A stretch of DNA of 64,000 nt from JANNVZ01 sp046155615 (GTDB taxonomy: Bacteria > Bacteroidota > Bacteroidia > Flavobacteriales_D > Sanyastnellaceae): positions 91,183 to 155,182 of the forward strand of contig JBJXFP010000175.1 in the NCBI GenBank assembly GCA_046155615.1. Direction: 5' to 3'. The notes beneath the pieces are model-generated. The model was not told the DNA's origin, searched no databases, and saw only the letters and a list, made by a program, of their open reading frames with translations. The position numbers and the translations under genes are program-made. Below are positions 58,592 through 64,000 of the stretch, piece after piece (the first letter of the stretch is position 1; each line of letters opens with the position of its first letter).

Positions 58592-59694
58592 AACTCTACA
58601 TCATTGCCGGAGAGGCATCGGGCGACTTGCATGGCAGCAATCTCATAAAAGCACTTCAAGCGGAGAGAAGCGATATAAAGATGCGCTGCTGGGGGGGCGA
58701 TTTGATGCAGAAGGCTGGTGGTGAATTGGTAAAGCATTACCGCGAACTTGCCTTCATGGGTTTCATAGAAGTGGTGATGAACCTGCGCACCATTGCACGC
58801 AATCTTCGCTTCTGCAAAGAGGACATACTGAACTACAAGCCCGATGCATTGGTGCTTATTGACTATCCGGGATTCAACCTGCGCATAGCAGAATGGGCCA
58901 AGGCAGAGGGAATCAAAGTATTCTATTACATCTCGCCACAGGTGTGGGCATGGAAAGAGAACCGTGTACACAAAATAAAAAGCAGTGTGGACAGGATGTT
59001 TGTGGTATTACCCTTTGAAAAAGATTTCTATCAAAAACATGACTACGATGTCTCTTTTGTAGGACATCCGCTGCTTGATGTAATAGCTGATCGCAGGAAT
59101 AATACTGCGCAGTTCATTGCTGAAAACGAATTGGATCAAAAACCAATCATTGCATTGCTCCCTGGCAGCCGCAAGCAGGAGATAAGCACCATGCTACCGC
59201 TGATGTTATCTGTAAAAAATGATTTCCCCAATCATCAGTTTGTAGTGGCTGGAGCACCTGGACAAGCCGCGGAGTATTATAGCACAATGCTGCCTGCTGA
59301 TGTAAAAATCATCTTCGGCAAGACTTATGAATTGCTACAAAATGCCGAAGCAGGTCTTGTGACAAGTGGCACTGCCACACTGGAAGCCGGTCTTTTCAAA
59401 CTGCCGCAAGTGGTTTGCTACAAAGGCTCATCTATTTCTTACCAGATAGCCAGACAGTTAGTGAAAATCAAATTCATCTCGCTGGTGAATCTCATATTAG
59501 ACAGAGAAGCTGTGACCGAATTGATACAACAAAAACTGAACACAGCGAACATAAAACACGAGTTGAATGCATTGCTTTTCGATCACAGTCGTTTTCAAAA
59601 AATGATTTCAGATTATGATGAGTTGCACAGCAAACTGGGTGGCCCGGGTGCATCATCACGAGTTGCAAGTGAGATGTTGAAAATTTTGAATTGA
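58588..59694 (+). CDS. lpxB: Lipid-A-disaccharide synthase
   Basis: 368 residues, GT19 family, joins UDP-diacylglucosamine and lipid X in lipid A synthesis at the inner face of the cytoplasmic membrane. IIAGEASGDLHGSNLI opens the protein; FMGFIEVV, DYPGFNLRIA, YYISPQVWAWKENR and LPGSRKQEI are diagnostic, and TSGTATLEAGLF closes the donor site. Slightly shorter than the E. coli enzyme. Confirms a Gram-negative outer membrane. Overlaps smpB by 4 bp. Confidence 0.96.
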   Translation: MKLYIIAGEASGDLHGSNLIKALQAERSDIKMRCWGGDLMQKAGGELVKHYRELAFMGFIEVVMNLRTIARNLRFCKEDILNYKPDALVLIDYPGFNLRIAEWAKAEGIKVFYYISPQVWAWKENRVHKIKSSVDRMFVVLPFEKDFYQKHDYDVSFVGHPLLDVIADRRNNTAQFIAENELDQKPIIALLPGSRKQEISTMLPLMLSVKNDFPNHQFVVAGAPGQAAEYYSTMLPADVKIIFGKTYELLQNAEAGLVTSGTATLEAGLFKLPQVVCYKGSSISYQIARQLVKIKFISLVNLILDREAVTELIQQKLNTANIKHELNALLFDHSRFQKMISDYDELHSKLGGPGASSRVASEMLKILN

Positions 59695-59721
59695 GTCATT
59701 TATGCCCATGTTTTGCGCGGG

Positions 59722-59728
59722 TACTTTG
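59722..59728 (+). promoter_or_regulatory. Possible -7 box before the SpoIID-like gene
   Basis: TACTTTG followed by CGC resembles TAnnTTTG and ends 10 nt before the ATG at 59739, inside an otherwise operon-like gap of 44 bp. It may be an internal promoter. Confidence 0.3.
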
Positions 59729-59738
59729 CGCTTAAGTC

Positions 59739-60881
59739 ATGAGGCTTTTTCTCTTCACCATATGTACTGCATTCATCAGCGCAACCTGTGCAGCAGAACC
59801 TGTGCTGGTAGGTATGTTCTATGGTGCCAACCATGTTCGTGCTACTGTAAGCATCACCTCTGGCACTTACACCGCCATAGCGGACGGGGTAGCCATTTTT
59901 TCTATTGCAAATGGTGAGAGTGCAGACATCACGGAAAGTTCGGGTGAGGTCAACATCTTCTTTCAATCAAAAAATTATACGGGGTTTTCTAAAATAAAAT
60001 TAGAGCACGATGGCAGTGGTCAGTTCAAAGCCTTGCCAGCCGGACAAAAACCCAGCGGACGGGTGTATGAAGAAAACCTGATTGCTTTTCCATATCAGGG
60101 TAGGCTACAATTGGTGAATGAAGTAGAGGTAGAAAATTATGTGAGCGGTGTGATAGAAGCTGAAAGCGGAAGCGGGCAAGAGTTGGAGTATTACAAAGTA
60201 CAGGCAGTAATCAGTAGAACCTATGCCCTGAACAATCTTGTACGCCACAATGCTGAAGGCTTTCAACTCTGCGATGCAACACACTGTCAGGTATTTCATG
60301 GCAAGCCGCGCATCGAGCAAAACGCAAAACTTGCGGCTGATGAAACCAGAGACATAGTAATAGTGGACCATCAAATAAATCTGGTGACTGCCACATTCCA
60401 CAGCAATTGTGGCGGACAAACCATCAACGCTGAGCACTACTGGAGCAAGCCAGCTACTTATCTGGTAGGTCGCACGGATACATTCTGCATCAACATGCCA
60501 CACAGTTCGTGGACCAAATCTTTTCCGTTGTCGCGCTGGAACGACTACTTGGATGCCAGGCGCCATCCACTGAGTGATGAGGTGACAGCATTGGACACTG
60601 CCTCACAAAATGCGTTGACATGCTATACCGATGGTGAGTTAAGTATTCCAATGAAAACTATCAGAGAAGATTTCAAATTGCGATCAGCCAATTTCAAAAC
60701 CACAATTTACGGTGATAGCATCACCTTTTCGGGTCGCGGCTTTGGTCATGGTGTTGGCCTATGTCAGGAGGGAGCCATGCGCATGGCCACCCTTGGCAGA
60801 AGGTATCAGGACGTGATCCATTTCTACTATCAGGATGTACACTTGATACCAAGGTATATGATGTGGTTCTACAGAGAATAG
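59739..60881 (+). CDS. SpoIID/LytB-domain periplasmic protein
   Basis: 380 residues with signal peptide MRLFLFTICTAFISATCA. The SpoIID domain spans about 110-370: LVNEVEVENYVSGVIEAESG, the catalytic-type region YYKVQAVISRTYALNN, and FSGRGFGHGVGLCQEGA. SpoIID is a lytic transglycosylase acting on glycan strands lacking stem peptides, in sporulation; Gram-negative members are little studied and may trim or sense peptidoglycan. A Glu in the VIEAESG segment fits the known catalytic Glu. Third gene of the smpB-lpxB group. Confidence 0.87.
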   Translation: MRLFLFTICTAFISATCAAEPVLVGMFYGANHVRATVSITSGTYTAIADGVAIFSIANGESADITESSGEVNIFFQSKNYTGFSKIKLEHDGSGQFKALPAGQKPSGRVYEENLIAFPYQGRLQLVNEVEVENYVSGVIEAESGSGQELEYYKVQAVISRTYALNNLVRHNAEGFQLCDATHCQVFHGKPRIEQNAKLAADETRDIVIVDHQINLVTATFHSNCGGQTINAEHYWSKPATYLVGRTDTFCINMPHSSWTKSFPLSRWNDYLDARRHPLSDEVTALDTASQNALTCYTDGELSIPMKTIREDFKLRSANFKTTIYGDSITFSGRGFGHGVGLCQEGAMRMATLGRRYQDVIHFYYQDVHLIPRYMMWFYRE

Positions 60882-60885
60882 CATG

Positions 60886-60937
60886 CAGTGGACAGTGGTC
60901 AGCTTGCATGTGTATTGGCCACTGCTAATCTTAGGAA
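60886..60937. repeat. CAGT-family repeat between two genes
   Basis: CAGTGGACAGTGGTCAG and later TTGGCCACTGCTAATC. The 13-mer GGACAGTGGTCAG (60890-60902) is an exact match to the reverse complement of 52072-52084 at the right end of the four-helix-bundle cassette. The two halves (CAGTGG...CCACTG) are themselves inverted. Confidence 0.5.
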
Positions 60938-60941
60938 TTCC

Positions 60942-62009
60942 ATGATATTGAAACGATTCGGCAACTTTTTGAAAGAGAACAAAGGCTTCAAATGGGCATT
61001 GATAACTCTTGCTGTGCTTTGTGTTTTCAAACTTTCACCATGGCTGGCGGAACATTTGTATCGCGAATTTCTGTTTCAGATATTTCGGGTGGTGTGGGAC
61101 CACACACTTGGCCTGTTGCCTTTTCCCCTTGTCTATTTGCTCCTTGTTGCGTTGCCATTCATTCTTTATTTCTATACCAAACGATATGAACGAACATGGT
61201 CTTCACTCCTACTCTGGCCGCTCAACGTTGTTGGTTGGATGGTCACTTTCTTCTTCTGGATGTGGGGCTATAACTATTGCGCGCCACACCTGCTGAATGA
61301 AAATGCAATGAAGAAGATGACTGTGGCTGACTTGCATCAATTCGGATTGGAAGTAGCGGCTGATGTGAATTGGTGGGGCGATAAAATTGACCGCAACAAA
61401 CTGATGCAATCGTTGAATGAAAATTTTGTGGATGATGAATTCAGTTTGACTGTTGGGCTATACCTCAGTGGCAAGGACAGAACTTGCTGGCCTTATGCAG
61501 ATTTTCGTCTATTGCACGATGGCGGCCTAATGCGCAAGTTTGGTGTCGGGGGCATCTACCTTCCATTTGTTGGGCAGGGTCATTCCTCTGATACGCATCA
61601 CTACCTCTACAAGCCATTTGTAGCAGCTCATGAGCTGAGTCATGCCTACGGAATAACTGATGAAGGCGAGGCAGACTATGTGGCTTACAAGGCACTCACC
61701 TATCCATCTGCTATGGTTGGGTATGAAAATGAAATGAAGTATTGTGCAGAGTTGGAACTGTTGCGTTCCATTCGTTCGCAGCTTTATCTCATCAATGATT
61801 CGCTGCGTGTGGTCATTGATTCCACACTGCTACCACAGGTGTTGCAAGACATAAAAGAAATGCGTGAGAATGCCTTGCTTTATACTGAATACATCCATGG
61901 CTTGCAAGAAGCAATGAATGATGCTTACTTAAAGACAATGGGCATACAAAGTGGTGTGATGAGTTATGACCGATTTGTGGAGATGGTGTGGAATGACAGA
62001 AACCGTTAA
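60942..62009 (+). CDS. DUF3810 membrane zincin-like protein
   Basis: 355 residues from the ATG at 60942; a GTG at 60888 in frame lies inside the CAGT-family repeat and is disfavoured. Three N-terminal membrane helices (about 15-105) precede a periplasmic or cytoplasmic domain with AAHELSHAYGITDEGEADYV: His230, Glu231 and His234 make an HExxH zinc site with a downstream Glu (EGEADY) as third ligand candidate. The DUF3810 family is conserved in Bacteroidota next to envelope genes but uncharacterised. Confidence 0.85.
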   Translation: MILKRFGNFLKENKGFKWALITLAVLCVFKLSPWLAEHLYREFLFQIFRVVWDHTLGLLPFPLVYLLLVALPFILYFYTKRYERTWSSLLLWPLNVVGWMVTFFFWMWGYNYCAPHLLNENAMKKMTVADLHQFGLEVAADVNWWGDKIDRNKLMQSLNENFVDDEFSLTVGLYLSGKDRTCWPYADFRLLHDGGLMRKFGVGGIYLPFVGQGHSSDTHHYLYKPFVAAHELSHAYGITDEGEADYVAYKALTYPSAMVGYENEMKYCAELELLRSIRSQLYLINDSLRVVIDSTLLPQVLQDIKEMRENALLYTEYIHGLQEAMNDAYLKTMGIQSGVMSYDRFVEMVWNDRNR

Positions 62010-62019
62010 CCATTTTGCA

Positions 62020-62050
62020 ATAAAAAAACGTCCTGCTCTTGCAGGACGTT
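62020..62050 (-). terminator. Terminator of the SIMPL gene
   Basis: A perfect 10-bp stem AACGTCCTGC / GCAGGACGTT with a TCTT loop (62027-62050) is followed on the minus strand by TTTTTTTA. It sits 26 bp past the stop of the minus-strand gene at 62077. On the plus strand no T-run follows directly, so it mainly serves the minus gene. Confidence 0.85.
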
Positions 62051-62076
62051 CATCGCTTTTGTAAGAGCAATTTCTT

Positions 62077-62748
62077 TTACTTCAACTCATACTGTACCGA
62101 AACGCGCGCGGTGATGCTAACCATCATGTCCATGTTCTGCATATACATGCCGTCATAATCATAATTGTATTCAGGAGCTGCGTAGTAGTCTTTTATTTCT
62201 TCAATCAGCAGCACTCGGCCTAACACAGCGCCAAAACCTTTTGCCATCTTCTCGGCTTTGGTTTTTGCATCGGTCATGGCCAGCTCCAGCATCTGTGCTG
62301 TGATGGTTCTTCTTTTTTCATCGCTTATTTCTGCTTTGTTATACTCCAGCGACACGCTGTAGGATTCGTTGTTCTCCTTACCGGCTTTGGCTTGCGCAGC
62401 TTCGAATTCAGCACGCGAATTGAACCTTAGTTGAAAAGGTCCGGCAGCCGTACCTGCCATAAGCGAGGCTGCAGTTGGAGATACCATTGCATTCTTTACA
62501 CCCATTTTTTCTACTATCTCCTGTTGTTTTTTCTTAAACGCCTTGTCGTCATAAGGCGTTGTATAGTCATAGCTGTAGGTGTTGTCATAAATATTGAGGT
62601 AAGCATAAATCATGTCAGCCTCTACCTTGGTGGTGGCCTCGCCCTGCACGCTCACGCGTGGCATTTCGTAGATGTTGGTGGTTTGTGCCTGAGCACTTAT
62701 GGCTGCCATCGCTATAGAAGCTGCCATCAAAAAATTGTTGAGTTTCAT
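62077..62748 (-). CDS. SIMPL-domain (DUF541) exported protein
   Basis: 223 residues from the ATG at 62748 (signal peptide MKLNNFLMAASIAMAAISAQ). VSVQGEATTKVEADMIYAYL, the KNAMVSP region, SVSLEYNKAEI and AMTDAKTKAEKMAKGFGAV are typical of the SIMPL family, which forms oligomeric periplasmic shells in some species and is named from an IRAK-signalling protein. Function in bacteria is unclear. A Tyr/Asp-rich segment (YYAAPEYNYDYDGMYMQNMD) precedes the C-terminus. Confidence 0.85.
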   Translation of the reverse strand: MKLNNFLMAASIAMAAISAQAQTTNIYEMPRVSVQGEATTKVEADMIYAYLNIYDNTYSYDYTTPYDDKAFKKKQQEIVEKMGVKNAMVSPTAASLMAGTAAGPFQLRFNSRAEFEAAQAKAGKENNESYSVSLEYNKAEISDEKRRTITAQMLELAMTDAKTKAEKMAKGFGAVLGRVLLIEEIKDYYAAPEYNYDYDGMYMQNMDMMVSITARVSVQYELK

Positions 62749-62833
62749 GTGTTTTGGTTTTTGGTAATGTATGTTTTTTGAACAGTGCAAATGTGCATAT
62801 AAGTATAGCGCACCAATTCAGGTAAATACCTTA

Positions 62834-63340
62834 TCAACTTTTAAGCGCACTCAGCGCCCTTTCATAATCTGGCTCGCTGCTGATGTCGGCCACTTGTTCG
62901 GTGTAGCGCACAGTTCCACGTTCATCTATCACCATTATGGCACGGCTCATAAGGCCTACCAGCGTAGAGCCTGCGGTGATGTCCACTTGGTAAGCATCAG
63001 AAAAGGAAGTGTCTTTGTATTGCGCAGCACAGCGCACATTTTCTATTCCTTCCACTGCGCAAAATCTGCGGTGAGCATAAGGCAAATCTTTCGATACACA
63101 AAGCACCACTGTATTTTTTAGCGAAGCGGCAAGTTCATTGAACCTACGCACGCTCTGCGCACAGGTGCTGGTATCTATGCTTGGAAAAATGTTGAGCACC
63201 ACATTTTTTCCCTTCAAATCTTCCAGCCTGATGTCTTTCAAATCGGTGCCGGTAAGCCTGAAGGTGGGAGCAAGTGCACCCCGGTGGGGCAGCTCCCCTG
63301 CGGTGGTGGCCGCGTTGCCACGGTGTGTGATGGTAGCCAT
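62834..63340 (-). CDS. tpx: Thiol peroxidase
   Basis: 168 residues from the ATG at 63340; an upstream start at 63397 adds 19 untypical residues. Atypical 2-Cys peroxiredoxin: peroxidatic Cys60 in FPSIDTSTCAQSVRRFN and resolving Cys94 in HRRFCAVEGIENV match the E. coli Tpx spacing of 34. Reduces hydroperoxides using thioredoxin. It is on the minus strand, 85 bp upstream of the SIMPL gene. Confidence 0.95.
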   Translation of the reverse strand: MATITHRGNAATTAGELPHRGALAPTFRLTGTDLKDIRLEDLKGKNVVLNIFPSIDTSTCAQSVRRFNELAASLKNTVVLCVSKDLPYAHRRFCAVEGIENVRCAAQYKDTSFSDAYQVDITAGSTLVGLMSRAIMVIDERGTVRYTEQVADISSEPDYERALSALKS

Positions 63341-63444
63341 GGTTGTTTTGTAATGTGATAGAACTTCTTTTAGCGTTGCCAAAGAAATCAACGGCACCCT
63401 GCTTCACTTCCATCTTTCCATTTTATTTACGGAAAATATTTCAG

Positions 63445-63975
63445 ATGAAAACACTCCTATATATAGCAGCCCTATGGTGCAGCCACACGCTGGTGGGCCA
63501 AACCTCCATCACCTTTGCTGGCGAAACAGGTGCCATGCTGGTGCAGCCTTTTACTACTGACAAAACACCGCTGAGCATTGGTGGCCAGTTCAAACTTGAC
63601 TGGCGCAGCCGAGGCACAGCCTACCGCTTTGCAGAGTTTGGTATTGATAAGTTCCGCTTTGTTTGGCAGGACACGAAGAAGGATTTTTCATTCACCTATC
63701 TGCGGCTTACCACCGGCTGGCGTATGTATCCCGGTGGCACTTATGGTATGTATGCCGAGATGGGGCTTGGCGCCTTTGGCCTTATTACCGATGGCTACAG
63801 CAGTGGCGATGATGCCTTGCACCTTGGGGCTGGTGTGTCACCGGGCTTCGGATATGCTGGCAAAAGCCTGTGCATAGGTATTCAACTACCTGTGCATCTT
63901 ACTGCTTATGCAGGTATTGGGGTCAATCCCACCATTCATGCAGGTTTCCACATCGTGCCCAAGTCAGCGCGGTAA
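63445..63975 (+). CDS. Exported protein, probable small beta-barrel
   Basis: 176 residues from the ATG at 63445 (signal peptide MKTLLYIAALWCSHTLVGQ); the frame stays open to 63343 across the tpx start region. The mature part is rich in Gly and aromatic residues in alternating strands (SIGGQFKLDWRSRGTAYRF, FTYLRLTTGWRMYPGGTYGM, LHLGAGVSPGFGYAG) and ends HAGFHIVPKSAR, like a small outer-membrane barrel. No named family. The final 25 bp of the window contain nothing recognisable. Confidence 0.65.
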   Translation: MKTLLYIAALWCSHTLVGQTSITFAGETGAMLVQPFTTDKTPLSIGGQFKLDWRSRGTAYRFAEFGIDKFRFVWQDTKKDFSFTYLRLTTGWRMYPGGTYGMYAEMGLGAFGLITDGYSSGDDALHLGAGVSPGFGYAGKSLCIGIQLPVHLTAYAGIGVNPTIHAGFHIVPKSAR

Positions 63976-64000
63976 TCTGTTTTTGAGTAGCTCACTCCCA

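Overview
The window is chromosomal DNA of a Bacteroidota bacterium, most likely an environmental member near Chitinophagales/Saprospirales (inference from gene content; genus not determinable here). Evidence: proteins with both known kinds of type IX secretion sorting domain (type A at the ends of the genes at 5012-7666 and 54250-55737; gliding-motility/CHU_C type B at the end of 7859-11611), many Bacteroidota outer-membrane barrel proteins, SusC/TonB-like plug architecture, no Shine-Dalgarno sequences, and promoter boxes of the Bacteroidota -7 type (TAnnTTTG and close variants) unusually close to start codons. lpxB shows a lipid A outer membrane. No phage, integron, CRISPR array or recognisable transposase was seen.

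Layout. 1-4919: a cut-off gene end, tRNA-Ser(GGA), asparaginase, TatD nuclease, the N-end-rule enzyme Aat, a degenerate acyltransferase-like protein and a GT87-type membrane glycosyltransferase. 5012-11611: two head-to-head giant secreted SBBP-repeat proteins. 11626-16100: DoxX, an outer-membrane barrel, GNAT, and a minus-strand set (ElaA, DinB-like, O-antigen-ligase-like). 16205-29100: ABC-F ATPase, YdjM-like membrane protein, histidine ammonia-lyase, a TonB-receptor-like barrel, Na+/solute symporter, flavin reductase, Crp-type regulator, a possible structured RNA, a lipoprotein and an aminotransferase.

29323-33575 is the most interesting part: a complete, tightly overlapping dltC-dltD-dltX-dltB-dltA operon in a Gram-negative, including the 49-residue DltX, which is easy to miss. 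Two diagnostic residues look changed: the MBOAT histidine of DltB is Asn and the D-alanine-selecting Cys of DltA is Ala. The operon may therefore acylate an envelope glycan with altered chemistry. Next come LemA plus two TPM-domain proteins (33738-35762), an ExbB-ExbD-TonB-like trio (36017-38067), exported proteins, methylmalonyl-CoA epimerase, an EamA transporter, a fused alpha/beta 2-oxoacid dehydrogenase E1 and a CHASE2 adenylate cyclase (38468-45728).

46120-63975: a BNR-repeat secreted protein, a cold-shock protein with promoter and terminator, a split transketolase whose two halves are separated by a four-helix-bundle (S23-type) gene bounded by 23-bp imperfect inverted repeats, a 10-unit 21-bp minisatellite that reads as protein heptads on the minus strand, CutC, a secreted GH18 chitinase, a seven-helix patatin-like lipase, the smpB-lpxB-SpoIID-DUF3810 operon, a SIMPL protein, thiol peroxidase Tpx and a small barrel protein.

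Family names, residue comparisons and promoter calls were made by eye from remembered family features; no database search was run.
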